Of a stretch of DNA of 64,000 nt, positions 8,348 to 18,028 are shown one piece after another (position 1 is the stretch's first letter; each line of letters opens with the position of its first letter). The position numbers were made by a program, and so were the translations under genes. Origin of the DNA: an uncultured Bacteroidales bacterium (GTDB taxonomy: Bacteria > Bacteroidota > Bacteroidia > Bacteroidales > UBA932); NCBI GenBank assembly GCA_934680015.1, contig CAKUSP010000011.1:1-64000 (forward strand). Direction: 5' to 3'. The notes under the pieces were generated by a model. The model ran no database searches, was not told the origin of the DNA, and saw only the letters and a program-made list of their open reading frames with translations.

Positions 8348-8611
8348 AGGAAACCAGCCTTTATCCACTCTTTTTTTCTGCTCGAATAATTCCAATATAC
8401 TCCATAAACAAGAGCACCCGACTACCCCAAGTATTGTACTAAGAATACTATTGGCAATCAGCAGGCTTGCTGCAATAAAAAGAATACCCAAAAGGGCGAA
8501 AACCCACCAACACCGCGTACCGAAATAATACTCACTCTTAATGACTATGGGATGAAAAACACCTATAATAAGAAAAGTAGCAATCGCGACTATAAGACCT
8601 GAAAAATTCAC
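8321..8611 (-). CDS. DUF4491 family small membrane protein
   Basis: The 96-residue protein has three or four hydrophobic segments and the conserved blocks GLIVAIATFLIIGVFHPIV, EYYFGTRCWW and LWSILELFEQKKRV, closing with KGWFPKNPSR. This matches the Bacteroidota/Firmicutes membrane family DUF4491, of unknown function. The last codons (Arg-Arg-Glu-Arg) lie in the tRNA-Cys terminator. No operon partner is present: the next gene on this strand, a HAD protein, lies about 350 bases upstream. Confidence 0.9.
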   Translation of the reverse strand: MNFSGLIVAIATFLIIGVFHPIVIKSEYYFGTRCWWVFALLGILFIAASLLIANSILSTILGVVGCSCLWSILELFEQKKRVDKGWFPKNPSRRER

Positions 8612-8820
8612 TCGTCGTTTTTTTATTGTTAATAATTTACGCTAACTCCGCCAGAATCACATAAGGATAGTATTTTTTAAAACTTCGGGAGTTTACCAAC
8701 AAAAATAGCAAAAAGAATATTTCCATAAAACCGAAATTTCACAACCGACAGCTCTTACTAATTTAAAACTATTGAAAATAAAATAATTAAAGAAATTTTA
8801 AAATTTTTTTATAAAATATA

Positions 8821-8850
8821 TTGTTTTCTCAATTATTTATCGTACCTTTG
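8821..8850 (+). promoter_or_regulatory. Bacteroidota-type promoter with no downstream gene
   Basis: TTG at 8821-8823, a 19-base spacer and TACCTTTG at 8843-8850 match the consensus. The next plus-strand gene is more than 1.2 kb away, so a short transcript of about 100 bases is the likely product. Confidence 0.6.
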
Positions 8851-8889
8851 CATTCGGTTAGTTAGTAGTTATATTATATTTCAATTAAA

Positions 8890-8909
8890 AATAGGCGGAT
8901 TTTCCTATT
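8890..8909 (-). terminator. Likely terminator of the HAD gene
   Basis: On the minus strand AATAGG pairs with CCTATT around an eight-base loop and is followed by a T-run and TAATTG, about 50 bases after the HAD stop codon. Confidence 0.5.
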
Positions 8910-8958
8910 GAGAATCAATAATATTGGTTTGATTTAGGGAATTCGACTTTTTTATTTT

Positions 8959-9789
8959 TTACTTCATTAAATCTTGAAGTACTGCCTCGGCTTCAATTTT
9001 GTCAATTATAGCACATACCACCTTAAAAGCCTCACTATCTGCGGTATAGATAGCAGGAACAGCAAACTTCACCCTTCCCTGTTTTTTTAATTTCCGTGCC
9101 AATGCACGTTTTTTCTCATCGCCCTGTTTATAAACAGCTATAGAATGTCCGCCAAACATTCCCACTATCTTCATACATGGGACATCCGTCTCGCCATCGC
9201 CAAAATATATCATATTAGGAAAAGAGACTCTCTTTTTTTCTTCTGCCATAGAAGAATTCAGTCTTGTGCTATCCCTAGCACTAAAAATGCCCTTATTAAT
9301 CTTAAATAAGAATTGAGTCTTATTTGTAGAATCAACAGCAATTCCTGGCCATACGGCTTCCCCATTAGCATCATAGATGAAACTACCAGCAAAAATATGC
9401 CGGAATTTCTTAGCAATAGTCGTACCCTCCACAATCTCTTTAAGGCCACTTGAATTAATATAATGCTCCACCTTCACTCCTTTCGACTTCCCGTATTCAT
9501 TTACGAGCCTGAACCACTCTTTTACTCCAGGAAAGAACTCCACAGACTTTCCGAAGCGCTTGAATTCCTCCTGTCGAAGAGCGACCCCTTTCGCTCGCGC
9601 CTCATCGAACATCAGCTTCATATAGGCCAATACATTCGAGGCATCTTGCCCTACTGCTATCTGATTACTCTTAGCCCAAAATTCTGCAGGCGTGGAACCA
9701 ACAGCCTGTATAAACCCAAATTCCTGCATATTCCCAGGTGCTAGGGTTCCATCAAAATCATATATAAGTGCTACTATCGGTTTTTTCAT
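8959..9789 (-). CDS. HAD-family phosphatase, PSP-like
   Basis: This 276-residue protein has the HAD motif IYDFDGTLAPGNMQ, a motif II Ser in YINSSGLKEI, and motif IV IYFGDGETDVPCMK. The helical cap and the length resemble phosphoserine-phosphatase-like HAD proteins, often annotated only as haloacid dehalogenase-like in Bacteroidota. The substrate is unknown. ATG 9789 is preferred: two extra residues would need a TTG start. A -7 element TACTTTTG (9793-9800 on the minus strand) lies right at the start codon, suggesting a leaderless or near-leaderless message. The gene stands alone. Confidence 0.8.
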   Translation of the reverse strand: MKKPIVALIYDFDGTLAPGNMQEFGFIQAVGSTPAEFWAKSNQIAVGQDASNVLAYMKLMFDEARAKGVALRQEEFKRFGKSVEFFPGVKEWFRLVNEYGKSKGVKVEHYINSSGLKEIVEGTTIAKKFRHIFAGSFIYDANGEAVWPGIAVDSTNKTQFLFKINKGIFSARDSTRLNSSMAEEKKRVSFPNMIYFGDGETDVPCMKIVGMFGGHSIAVYKQGDEKKRALARKLKKQGRVKFAVPAIYTADSEAFKVVCAIIDKIEAEAVLQDLMK

Positions 9790-10062
9790 ACTCAAAAGTA
9801 TTGATTATTTCATTACAAATTTATAAAATTCGCCACAACATCCCATTTTTTACCACAAAAACGCCTTAATTTCGCCACATTGAAAGGACCACTAAGCAAA
9901 ATTACATTTTAGCCAATTATATTTGCTTTACACAACAAAAGTTTTTAGTGTATACTATACTTTAAGATCTGCCTTTAATTGTGTCACAGCGATGTTTTCA
10001 CAAAACAATATATGTAGCAATAAGGCCAAATTTAGGATTTAAAGAAAAAAACAAATATAGAA

Positions 10063-11712
10063 ATGCATAATTATTTGAATCTTTTAAATACCACAATCAA
10101 ACAGAACTGGGACAAACCTGCACTCTGTTTTTTTCAAGGTGAAACAATAACTTTCGGCAAATTGGCCGAGTATATAGCTCGCTTTCACATGCTGTTTGAG
10201 GAAGCAGGAATAAAACGAGGAGACAAAATAGCTATATGCGCTAAAAACACAGACAGATGGGCAGTATCATTTCTCGCTGTGAACACCTATGGCACAGTGG
10301 TCGTTCCGATACTAGCCGATTTTCTTCCCGAAAGTGTAAATTCTCTCGTAGACCATTCCGATAGCGTTCTACTTTTTACGGATGAAGACATTTGGAAAAA
10401 ACTTGATCCAACCAAAATACCTAAGTTGAAAGCAGCTATCAACACAGATGATTTCCGTCTACTTTATACATCAGATCAAAACTTCAAATATATATATAAT
10501 AACTTAGACAAAGACTTCACAACGGCCTACCCAGATGGATTCAAAAAAGAAGATTGTAAATTCAAAGTTGATGACAGCAACCTAAACGATCTAGCCATCA
10601 TCAATTACACTTCTGGCACAACAAGCGCCCCTAAAGGTGTTATGCTTTCTTATAAGAATGTAAGCGCATCTATTGATTTTGCGCATAGACACATTCCATG
10701 CAAGCCAGGTGAAACCATCGTGTCCATGTTACCCATGGCTCATATTTATGGACTAGTATTCGAATTCCTCTATCCTCTCTCCGGTGGGGTATGCGTTTAT
10801 TATCTAGGCAAATCGCCAGCACCTTCATTCCTGCTTAAGGCCATGAAAAGCGTTAAACCCTACTTGGTGCTCACAGTTCCGCTTGTGATGGAAAAAATCT
10901 ACAAATCCTCTGTCAAGCCAGCCATCAGCAAGCCTGCCGTTAAGGTTCTTTCACACATTCCTATCCTAAACAAAATTATCTTCAAGAAAGTGCGTGAAAG
11001 TCTCGATGCTGCCTTCGGTGGCAATGTCCGCGAATACATAATGGGTGGAGCCGCACTAAATCTGGAAGTGGAAAATTGCCTACACAAAATTGGCCTGCAC
11101 TACACAGTCGGATATGGAATGACAGAAGCAGCACCACTATTGGCCTATGAGCATTGGAATAGGTACGCTGTAGGCTCTTGCGGAAAGAAAGTAGATGGCG
11201 CCGAAGTAAGAATCGACTCTGTAGATCCGCAAAAAGTTGCAGGCGAGATTCAGGCTAAAGGCGACAATATCTGTTTAGGGTACTATAAGAATACAGAAGC
11301 TACCGCAGCTGCCTTTACAGACGATGGATTCCTACGTACTGGAGACCTTGGCATTATAGATAAAGAAGGTAACATCTTCATAAAAGGGCGCTCTAAAAAT
11401 ATGATTCTCAGCGCTTCAGGACAAAATATCTACCCTGAAGAAGTCGAGGCTGTAGTTAACTCGCAAGATTTTGTAACCGAATCTGTAGTTGTGGATAGAG
11501 CATCTAAATTGGTCGCCTTAGTTTATCTCGATTCCGATGCCATCAAAAAAGCTGGATTAGACGAAGAAGCGATTTCAGATATTCCGGAAAATATTCGCAT
11601 CAATGCCAATAAATCACTTCCGTCATATAGCAAATTGACTAAAGTTGAAGTCGTTTTAGAGCCATTTGCAAAAACGCCGAAAATGAGCATAAAGCGATTT
11701 ATGTATAAATAA
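10063..11712 (+). CDS. Long-chain fatty-acid--CoA ligase (AMP-forming)
   Basis: This 549-residue member of the ANL superfamily activates a fatty acid through an acyl-adenylate and transfers it to CoA. The P-loop NYTSGTTSAPKGVMLSYKN, the GYGMTEAAP motif, the hinge/ATP-ribose Asp in LRTGDLG and the C-terminal Lys region KTPKMSIKRF are all present. The size fits the shorter bacterial FACL class. A TATATTTG -7 element at 9918-9925 lies about 140 bases upstream, giving a long leader. A hairpin with T-run follows the gene but lies closer to htpG. The exact acid specificity cannot be read from the sequence. Confidence 0.88.
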   Translation: MHNYLNLLNTTIKQNWDKPALCFFQGETITFGKLAEYIARFHMLFEEAGIKRGDKIAICAKNTDRWAVSFLAVNTYGTVVVPILADFLPESVNSLVDHSDSVLLFTDEDIWKKLDPTKIPKLKAAINTDDFRLLYTSDQNFKYIYNNLDKDFTTAYPDGFKKEDCKFKVDDSNLNDLAIINYTSGTTSAPKGVMLSYKNVSASIDFAHRHIPCKPGETIVSMLPMAHIYGLVFEFLYPLSGGVCVYYLGKSPAPSFLLKAMKSVKPYLVLTVPLVMEKIYKSSVKPAISKPAVKVLSHIPILNKIIFKKVRESLDAAFGGNVREYIMGGAALNLEVENCLHKIGLHYTVGYGMTEAAPLLAYEHWNRYAVGSCGKKVDGAEVRIDSVDPQKVAGEIQAKGDNICLGYYKNTEATAAAFTDDGFLRTGDLGIIDKEGNIFIKGRSKNMILSASGQNIYPEEVEAVVNSQDFVTESVVVDRASKLVALVYLDSDAIKKAGLDEEAISDIPENIRINANKSLPSYSKLTKVEVVLEPFAKTPKMSIKRFMYK

Positions 11713-11742
11713 ATAGCCTACGTCATCTTCTCACGTTTTTAA

Positions 11743-11755
11743 TGACAATTTGTCA
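11743..11755. promoter_or_regulatory. Palindrome TGACA-ATT-TGTCA upstream of htpG (possible stress operator)
   Basis: A perfect 5+3+5 palindrome 53 bases before the htpG start. The same arms with a TTT centre occur upstream of dnaK at 38000-38012. No classical CIRCE element or sigma-32 promoter is seen at either gene. Confidence 0.55.
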
Positions 11756-11765
11756 ATGGAATAGT

Positions 11766-11802
11766 AATTGCGTTTTCTTCGACACAGAAAACGCAATTTT
11801 TT
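11766..11802 (+). terminator. Strong hairpin with T-run: terminator of the ligase gene or htpG leader attenuator
   Basis: AATTGCGTTTTC at 11766-11777 pairs perfectly with GAAAACGCAATT at 11787-11798, loop of nine, followed by TTTT. It ends 6 bases before the htpG ATG, so if htpG starts near the palindrome the hairpin is in its leader. Confidence 0.7.
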
Positions 11803-11808
11803 GATATT

Positions 11809-13614
11809 ATGAAAGGTAAAATAGGAGTAACAACGGAAAACATTTTCCCAGTTATTAAACAATTTCTTTATAGTGACCACGAGATTTTTCTTCGTGAGCT
11901 AGTGGCTAACGCAGTCGATGCAACCAGCAAACTAAAAGCCCTTGCCTCTTCCGGTGAATGGAAGGGCGAATTAGGAGATCTTTCAGTTAAAGTTGAGCTC
12001 GACGAAAAGGCTAAAACCCTTAAGATAACGGATCGTGGTATAGGTATGAATGCCGAAGAGGTAGATAAATACATTAACCAGATAGCTTTTTCTTCCGCTG
12101 GCGAATTTCTAGCCAAATATAAGGACCAGGCTAATGGTATAATTGGACATTTCGGCTTGGGGTTTTATTCAGCATTCATGGTAAGCACCAAGGTCACAAT
12201 AGAATCTCTTAGTTATAGAGACGATTCCAAAGGTGTATTTTGGTCATGTGATGGCTCTCCGGAGTTTGAAATGGGAGAATGCAAAAAGAAAGATAGAGGT
12301 ACTACCATAACCCTTTATTTGGATAGTGATTCTGATGAATTCGCACACAAGGAAAGAATCAAAGAATTACTTGAAAAATACTGCAAATTCATGCCTATTC
12401 CGATAGAATTCGATAGTAAGGTTATTAATTCCGTAGAACCACTATGGACTAAGGCTCCTTCAGAATTAAAAGATGAAGATTATATTAACTTCTATCATGC
12501 TTTGTACCCTTATGAAGAGGACCCTATGTTCTACATACATCTTAATGTAGACTATCCATTCACGCTTACAGGTATTCTTTACTTTCCAAAGATAAAGGAG
12601 AGGATGGCCATAAACAAGAACAAAATCCAATTATATTGTAATCAGATGTTCGTTACCGACCATGTGGATAATATAGTACCTGATTTTCTTACACTATTGC
12701 ATGGTGTCATAGACTCTCCAGACATTCCACTGAATGTTAGCCGTTCTTATCTTCAGTCAGATGCCAATGTTAAGAAAATCAGCACTTATATCACAAAGAA
12801 AGTAGCTGATAGGTTAGAAGACATATTCAAAAATCAAAGAGAGACATACGAACAAAAGTGGGATAACATAAAACTCTTCATTGAATATGGTATGCTTTCC
12901 GACGAAAAATTCTGCGAGAGAGCCATGGACTTCGCCCTTCTCAAAGACACAGATGAAAAATACTATAGCATAGAAGAATACAAAAAGTTCATAGAAGGAA
13001 ATCAAAAAGATAAAGATGGTAAATTGGTCTTCCTTTATGCAACGAACACTGAGGAACAGTACCCTTCTATAAAAGCCGTCAAAGACTTAGGATACAATGT
13101 TCTACTCATGGATTGCGAACTTGACTCTCACTTTGTAGGTCTTCTCGAACAAAAAATCGAGGGTAGCAGGTTTGCCCGTGTAGATTCAGATTCCGCATCC
13201 AACCTCATTCCTAAACAGGATGAAGTAAAACCAGAGATGAGCGAAGATGACAAGAAAGCGCTTAGTGAACTCTTCAAAAGCGTATTACCTTCCGGTGCCG
13301 AATGGGATGTAGAGCCTGCCAATTTAGGAGAAAATGCAGAGCCTGTGCTCATAACCCAAAATGAGTTTATGCGCCGTTACCGCGATATGTCATCTATAGG
13401 AGGTGGCATGAACTTCTATGGCTCAATGCCTCAAATGTATACCCTTAAAGTCAACATGGAAAATCCTGTTATCACCCGAATATGGGCAGATAAGGATAAC
13501 ACCAAAGACACCCTACACCAGGTTGTAGATTTGGCACTTCTATCTAAGGGCTTACTAAAGGGCAAAGACTTAGCTGAATTCATCGCTAGAAGTTCTGAAC
13601 TACTGAAAAAGTAG
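11809..13614 (+). CDS. htpG: Hsp90-family molecular chaperone HtpG
   Basis: This 601-residue cytosolic chaperone has the GHKL ATPase domain (LRELVANAVDATSK with catalytic Glu and Asn; DRGIGMNAEEVDKY; GHFGLGFYSAFMV), the middle domain (HLNVDYPFTLTGILYFPK; SRSYLQSDANVKKI) and a short C-terminal dimerisation region. Bacteroides HtpG proteins that I remember are about 680 residues, with a charged insertion shortly before the C-terminus; here that stretch is essentially absent. The gene has its own leader with a palindrome and hairpin and ends at a good terminator, so it is monocistronic and probably stress-regulated. Confidence 0.96.
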   Translation: MKGKIGVTTENIFPVIKQFLYSDHEIFLRELVANAVDATSKLKALASSGEWKGELGDLSVKVELDEKAKTLKITDRGIGMNAEEVDKYINQIAFSSAGEFLAKYKDQANGIIGHFGLGFYSAFMVSTKVTIESLSYRDDSKGVFWSCDGSPEFEMGECKKKDRGTTITLYLDSDSDEFAHKERIKELLEKYCKFMPIPIEFDSKVINSVEPLWTKAPSELKDEDYINFYHALYPYEEDPMFYIHLNVDYPFTLTGILYFPKIKERMAINKNKIQLYCNQMFVTDHVDNIVPDFLTLLHGVIDSPDIPLNVSRSYLQSDANVKKISTYITKKVADRLEDIFKNQRETYEQKWDNIKLFIEYGMLSDEKFCERAMDFALLKDTDEKYYSIEEYKKFIEGNQKDKDGKLVFLYATNTEEQYPSIKAVKDLGYNVLLMDCELDSHFVGLLEQKIEGSRFARVDSDSASNLIPKQDEVKPEMSEDDKKALSELFKSVLPSGAEWDVEPANLGENAEPVLITQNEFMRRYRDMSSIGGGMNFYGSMPQMYTLKVNMENPVITRIWADKDNTKDTLHQVVDLALLSKGLLKGKDLAEFIARSSELLKK

Positions 13615-13634
13615 AAAAATATAATTTAAAAGAT

Positions 13635-13669
13635 AAAGCCGGGGCTGATGATTTAGTTCCGGCTTTTTT
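13635..13669 (+). terminator. Terminator of htpG
   Basis: AAAGCCGG (13635-13642) pairs with CCGGCTTT (13659-13666) and a T-run continues to 13669. Confidence 0.85.
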
Positions 13670-13688
13670 AGTAAAATAAACAGCCTGC

Positions 13689-13727
13689 TTTGAGATGGTT
13701 CCCGAATGTTATTATGAGGATTTTCGA
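13689..13727 (+). repeat. Dispersed extragenic repeat, copy 2
   Basis: TTTGAGATGGTTCCCGAA then TG, TTATTATGA and ATTTTCGAG matches 1296-1333. It lies in the short gap between the htpG terminator and the 3' end of uvrB. Confidence 0.5.
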
Positions 13728-13748
13728 GATAGTCTCCAAATTAGTTTC

Positions 13749-15881
13749 TTATTCTTTCCAGACTTTAAGATATTGCTGCAAAGCCCACATTTCGTCTCTA
13801 TAATGTGCTGCTTTATTAAAATCCAAGGCTGTAGCCGCTTCATGCATTTGAGTTTTATCTTCTTCAATCAATTTTTCAATCTGGCTACGCGACATGCTTC
13901 TTATGACAGGGTCCTGTAGCACTGCCGCTAAATCTGCCTTAACACGCCCATTACTATCATAAGCATCGCCAGGAAGGCGTAAGGAATCATGGCCAAGGCC
14001 TACGCTTATAGACCCTTTTCCTAAATCTGAAGGATTCGGAATATAACGTGGGTCATCATAGGAATTGGCCGCACTAACCCTGCCACTAAGTTGACCAGCT
14101 AGAATATTATGTTTAACTTCCACTTGTTTAGGCGTTATATGGTTTAGTTCATTATATTCTATCTGTCGTTGACGTCTTCGATTCGTTTCTCTTATTGTAG
14201 CAGCCATAGATTCAGTAATCTTGTCAGCATACATTATTACTAATCCATGCACATTTCTTGCGGCACGACCTGCCGTTTGAGTAAGTGCACGTGCTGTGCG
14301 AAGAAATCCTTCCTTATCCGCGTCCAATATTGCCACCAACGAAACAGATGGTATATCAAGTCCTTCTCGAAGTAAATTAACTCCAACCAGGACATCAAAA
14401 AAGCCATTTTTAAAATTCTCTATAATCTCCACTCTCTCCGCAGTATCCACGTCGGAATGAATATAAGCGCATCTAACACCTATGTTTCTTAGGTATTGAT
14501 CCAACTCCTCAGCCATTCGCTTAGTTAGAGTAGTGACAAGTGTACGTTCATCTACTTCCGTACGCTTTCTAATCTCCTCCACCAAATCATCAACCTGATT
14601 TTCAATAGGTCGCACTTCTATAGGAGGGTCTAGCAATCCCGTCGGCCTTACAACCTGTTCCACTACCAACCCGCCACTCTTTTCCATTTCATATTCGGCT
14701 GGGGTAGCACTTACATAGACCTTTTGACCAGTGACTTGCTCGAACTCTTCAAAAGTCAATGGCCTATTGTCAGCTGCAGCTGGAAGTCGGAAACCATATT
14801 CTATCAAAGTCTGCTTTCGACTCCTATCTCCACCATACATGGCATGCACTTGCGGAAGAGTTACATGAGATTCATCAATAAAAGTGACAAAATCTTTAGG
14901 AAAATAATCGATTAGACAAAATGGACGCTGTCCAGGAGATCGTCCATCAAAATATCTACTATAATTTTCAATCCCAGGGCAATACCCTAACTCTTTTATC
15001 ATTTCAAGGTCATTTTCAACCCTTTGTTGGATACGTTTTGCCTCAAGAGGTTTTCCTATTTCCTCAAAATAATTTATCTGTTTATAGAGATCATCCTGAA
15101 TAGCACTAACAGCAGCAATACCTCGCTCCTTTGTAGTCACAAAGTTATTAGCTGGATAAATAAATACTTCGTCTAACTTTTCTATAACAGCGCCACTCGT
15201 CGGTTCAATTGATGATATAGAGTCTACCTCGTCGCCAAAAAACTCAACACGCACAGCATAATCGGCCCCACTTAAGTAAACATCTACTGTATCTCCTTTC
15301 ACTCTAAAAGATCCCCTAGTAAAATCGCCCTCTGTGCGAGCATAAAGAGCATCGACAAGTTTATATAAAAAGGCTGTCTGGCTGCGAACCTCGCCTTTTA
15401 CAACATGCACTGTCTGGGCATGAAAATCTTCAGGATTTCCTATACCATAAAGACAACTCACTGACGAGATTACTATCACATCCCGTCTTCCACTTAAAAG
15501 CGCACTGGCAGCACTAAGCCTCAACTTTTCTATCTGATCATTTATAGACAAATCTTTTTCTATATATGTATCAGTATTAGGGATATACGCTTCTGGCTGA
15601 TAATAATCGTAATAAGAAACGAAATACTCTACCGCATTAGATGGGAAAAAGGATTTAAACTCACCATAAAGCTGCGCAGCCAATGTCTTATTGTGGCTAA
15701 GAATCAGTGCCGGACGCTGAAGGTTTTCTATTACTCCAGCCATGGTAAATGTCTTACCTGAGCCTGTAACGCCAAGCAGGGTGATATCACTCACCCCGCT
15801 TCTCAATGATTCCGTAAGCTCGGCGATAGCTTTAGGCTGGTCACCTGCTGGTTTATAATCAGATTCGAGTTTAAATTTCAT
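13749..15881 (-). CDS. uvrB: Excinuclease ABC subunit B
   Basis: The 710-residue UvrB verifies DNA damage and loads UvrC in nucleotide excision repair. Walker A GVTGSGKT (residues 37-44), the Tyr-rich beta-hairpin region [16 protein letters not shown], the DEAD-like [10 protein letters not shown] box, the helicase C-terminal motifs [16 protein letters not shown] and TAGRAARN, and a C-terminal UVR domain (around residues 665-700) are visible. It is somewhat longer than the usual 660-680. Its ATG overlaps the gtrA stop (ATGA), placing it at the end of the ileS-traR-lspA-GH27-gtrA-uvrB run. Confidence 0.98.
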   Translation of the reverse strand: MKFKLESDYKPAGDQPKAIAELTESLRSGVSDITLLGVTGSGKTFTMAGVIENLQRPALILSHNKTLAAQLYGEFKSFFPSNAVEYFVSYYDYYQPEAYIPNTDTYIEKDLSINDQIEKLRLSAASALLSGRRDVIVISSVSCLYGIGNPEDFHAQTVHVVKGEVRSQTAFLYKLVDALYARTEGDFTRGSFRVKGDTVDVYLSGADYAVRVEFFGDEVDSISSIEPTSGAVIEKLDEVFIYPANNFVTTKERGIAAVSAIQDDLYKQINYFEEIGKPLEAKRIQQRVENDLEMIKELGYCPGIENYSRYFDGRSPGQRPFCLIDYFPKDFVTFIDESHVTLPQVHAMYGGDRSRKQTLIEYGFRLPAAADNRPLTFEEFEQVTGQKVYVSATPAEYEMEKSGGLVVEQVVRPTGLLDPPIEVRPIENQVDDLVEEIRKRTEVDERTLVTTLTKRMAEELDQYLRNIGVRCAYIHSDVDTAERVEIIENFKNGFFDVLVGVNLLREGLDIPSVSLVAILDADKEGFLRTARALTQTAGRAARNVHGLVIMYADKITESMAATIRETNRRRQRQIEYNELNHITPKQVEVKHNILAGQLSGRVSAANSYDDPRYIPNPSDLGKGSISVGLGHDSLRLPGDAYDSNGRVKADLAAVLQDPVIRSMSRSQIEKLIEEDKTQMHEAATALDFNKAAHYRDEMWALQQYLKVWKE

Positions 15882-16282
15882 TTTCTTGCGTTGTCAATGG
15901 ACTTTCCATAAACCACAAAGCGCTGAAAAAGGAATTCCGTAACAAAGTTGAGCATCATGTTCAGTATCGTGGCAAAGTACTCATTCCACCATAATGTCCC
16001 TGTAAAATAATCCTCAAGGAAGGTCGTCACCGGAATGAAAACACAATAATATAATGCCACCTCGAACATAGCCACAGCCACATTGCGACTGGACTTGAAT
16101 GTAAACTTCCTATTCAGTGTAAAATTCCATAGAACTGAAAGAACCAATGCGCACAGATACGACACCCAGTATGGCCATCGCCCTAATTCATTAAACAAAG
16201 CGAACGCGCCCATCTGAATGACTCCTGCGCTTATGGAAAAGCCCACAAACTTCAAGAATCTGAATAACTCTTTTACTTGCAT
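15878..16282 (-). CDS. GtrA-family membrane protein
   Basis: The 134-residue protein has four predicted membrane helices and the GtrA signatures [30 protein letters not shown] and [13 protein letters not shown]. GtrA proteins are thought to move lipid-linked sugars across the inner membrane for cell-surface glycosylation, but the role here is untested and no bactoprenol glycosyltransferase (GtrB) is adjacent. It overlaps the GH27 stop by 10 bases and the uvrB start by 4, so it is translationally coupled to both neighbours. Confidence 0.88.
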   Translation of the reverse strand: MQVKELFRFLKFVGFSISAGVIQMGAFALFNELGRWPYWVSYLCALVLSVLWNFTLNRKFTFKSSRNVAVAMFEVALYYCVFIPVTTFLEDYFTGTLWWNEYFATILNMMLNFVTEFLFQRFVVYGKSIDNARK

Positions 16283-17469
16283 ACCCTATACATTACTACA
16301 TCATGACTATCGATGATGAGTTTGGCTGGCTTATTAGTCTTAATGGTACGCGCTTTCTTATTCCATATATCATGCGCTTTACACCCGGTAGGGTCAAAAG
16401 TTCGCCCACTGAATGCATCGTAATGCTTCAAAGAGTTCCAATCAAGTGTAACTTTCTCCTGTTCCGCACCACGATTCAATACCAATACTGCCCAATCACC
16501 ATTCTGCAATGGTTTTAGCCAATACTCAACATTACCCTCTGTTCTAAGGCGCAATCCCTGAACTCCCAAAGGATCCTGATCAATAGCAATCGCTTCTTTA
16601 TTCAAAATAATATCCAGAGTCTGTTGACTCATATTAGTCAAATCATTCCCTAGAATAAGAGGAGCTGCCATCATGCACCACAACGAAAAATGTGCTCTAT
16701 CTTCGGCTACACTCATCCCATTCCCGACTTCTAGCATATCAGGATCATTCCAATGTCCTGGACCAGCATACTCTCTCAAAGGCTCATTCTTATCAACCAA
16801 TGTCATTATCGGACTACCATGAAATCCTGAAAGGAACTCTTCTGGTATAGTATCAAAATATGGCCAAATATCGCCTGTTGTACGCCATGATTGCGCAAAA
16901 TCAGCGGCCCACTCCCAAGGTTTTGATTGGCCCCACTCACACATACTAAGGAAGATCTCCCTACCTGTCGACTTTATGGCATCATGCATCAGCCGATATG
17001 CTCCTTTAGGATTGATATTCTCAGTATAACACCAGTCATACTTCAAATAATCCACTCCCCATTGTGCATAGGTATAGGCATCCTGATATTCATGTCCAAA
17101 ACTACCTGCAAAACATCCGCAAGTCTTTCTTCCAGCATCACTGTAAATGCCCATTTTCATGCCTTTTGAATGAATGTAATCTGCCATCGCCTTCATCCCT
17201 GAAGGAAATTTTTCTGGATCAGGATGAATAAATCCCTGCTCATCACGGCTGCCATGCCAACCATCATCTATATTAAAATAGACATAACCAGCATCGACAA
17301 GGCCAAGTTCCACCATCTTATCGGCAGTTGCTTTGAGTAAATCCTCATTAATACCTGTCGCAAATTTGTTCCAAGTGCTCCAGCCCATTTGTGGAGTCTG
17401 CGCAAGTTGCGCAAAGGCTGAAAAGGAAGCTGCCAAAAGTGCAGTTAAAATAAAAGTAAAACGCTTCAT
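16273..17469 (-). CDS. GH27 alpha-galactosidase, secreted
   Basis: This 398-residue enzyme carries a signal peptide (cleavage near SAFAQ) and the GH27 TIM-barrel signatures TPQMGWSTWNKF, FNIDDGWHG, YLKYDWCY (nucleophile Asp145) and WRTTGDIW (acid/base Asp200), then PGHWNDPDMLEVGNG and a C-terminal beta domain. Family members release terminal alpha-linked galactose from oligosaccharides or glycolipids; alpha-GalNAc activity is also known in GH27. It sits oddly between lspA (33 bases upstream) and gtrA (10-base overlap) in an otherwise housekeeping run. No SusC/D pair is adjacent. Confidence 0.93.
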   Translation of the reverse strand: MKRFTFILTALLAASFSAFAQLAQTPQMGWSTWNKFATGINEDLLKATADKMVELGLVDAGYVYFNIDDGWHGSRDEQGFIHPDPEKFPSGMKAMADYIHSKGMKMGIYSDAGRKTCGCFAGSFGHEYQDAYTYAQWGVDYLKYDWCYTENINPKGAYRLMHDAIKSTGREIFLSMCEWGQSKPWEWAADFAQSWRTTGDIWPYFDTIPEEFLSGFHGSPIMTLVDKNEPLREYAGPGHWNDPDMLEVGNGMSVAEDRAHFSLWCMMAAPLILGNDLTNMSQQTLDIILNKEAIAIDQDPLGVQGLRLRTEGNVEYWLKPLQNGDWAVLVLNRGAEQEKVTLDWNSLKHYDAFSGRTFDPTGCKAHDIWNKKARTIKTNKPAKLIIDSHDVVMYRVCK

Positions 17470-17502
17470 TATAGTAGTTTTGTTAAAAATTTGCTTTTGC
17501 GA

Positions 17503-18021
17503 TCACTTATCGAGAGAAGAAAAGAACTTCCACTGAAAAATTATCAAATAAAAAGCGCCACAAGTCACACAAGCATCAGCAAAATTAAATACTGGCGGGA
17601 AGAATGTAGCAGAGAACATATCCACAACTCGCCCTAACATAAACGGAGCCTCATTCCATATAAGTCCATAAAAAAGGCAATCGATTATGTTACCAGCAGC
17701 GCCTGCAGTTATTAAAGTCAATCCTACGAGCACACCCACAGGTGCAGAATTCTTTTTATCCAAACGATTTATCCACCATATCAAGGCTACGGTTAAGCAT
17801 ATACGAAAAGTAGTCAAAATATATTTTCCTACTGCTCCTCCGAATTTCATACCGAAGGCCATTCCTTCATTTTCTACAAAACATAGCCTAAACCAATCCC
17901 CAAATACCGGAATAACCTCTCCTAAAGACATATTCGTCTTTACAACAACCTTAATTATCTGATCTATAATTATAAGTAGAATTCCCAATGCCGCTAGTTT
18001 GGCGCCTCTTGAAATTTTCAT
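17503..18021 (-). CDS. lspA: Lipoprotein signal peptidase (signal peptidase II)
   Basis: The 172-residue inner-membrane aspartyl protease removes signal peptides from prolipoproteins after diacylglyceryl modification. Four membrane helices and both catalytic aspartates are visible: Asp114 in GNIIDCLFYG and Asp149 in FNFADACVTCG. The usual Arg after the first Asp is Cys here. VENEGMAFG matches the conserved loop. ATG 18021 lies 7 bases after the traR-type stop; an upstream in-frame TTG would overlap that gene. This window encodes at least seven predicted lipoproteins that would be its substrates. Confidence 0.96.
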   Translation of the reverse strand: MKISRGAKLAALGILLIIIDQIIKVVVKTNMSLGEVIPVFGDWFRLCFVENEGMAFGMKFGGAVGKYILTTFRICLTVALIWWINRLDKKNSAPVGVLVGLTLITAGAAGNIIDCLFYGLIWNEAPFMLGRVVDMFSATFFPPVFNFADACVTCGAFYLIIFQWKFFSSLDK

Positions 18022-18028
18022 ATATACA

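Larger units (their letters stand above)
8612..8958. other. 347-bp AT-rich intergenic region with an orphan promoter
   Basis: No reading frame is evident. The left part is very AT-rich. A plus-strand promoter (8821-8850) starts a segment that contains two short inverted repeats (8890-8909 and 8913-8934) and ends in T-rich sequence at about 8949-8960, directly against the 3' end of the convergent HAD gene. Confidence 0.6.

Noticed and set aside
13695..13919. Plus-strand 74-residue frame antisense to the end of uvrB
   Set aside because: Shadow of uvrB with no recognisable domain; it also covers an extragenic repeat.
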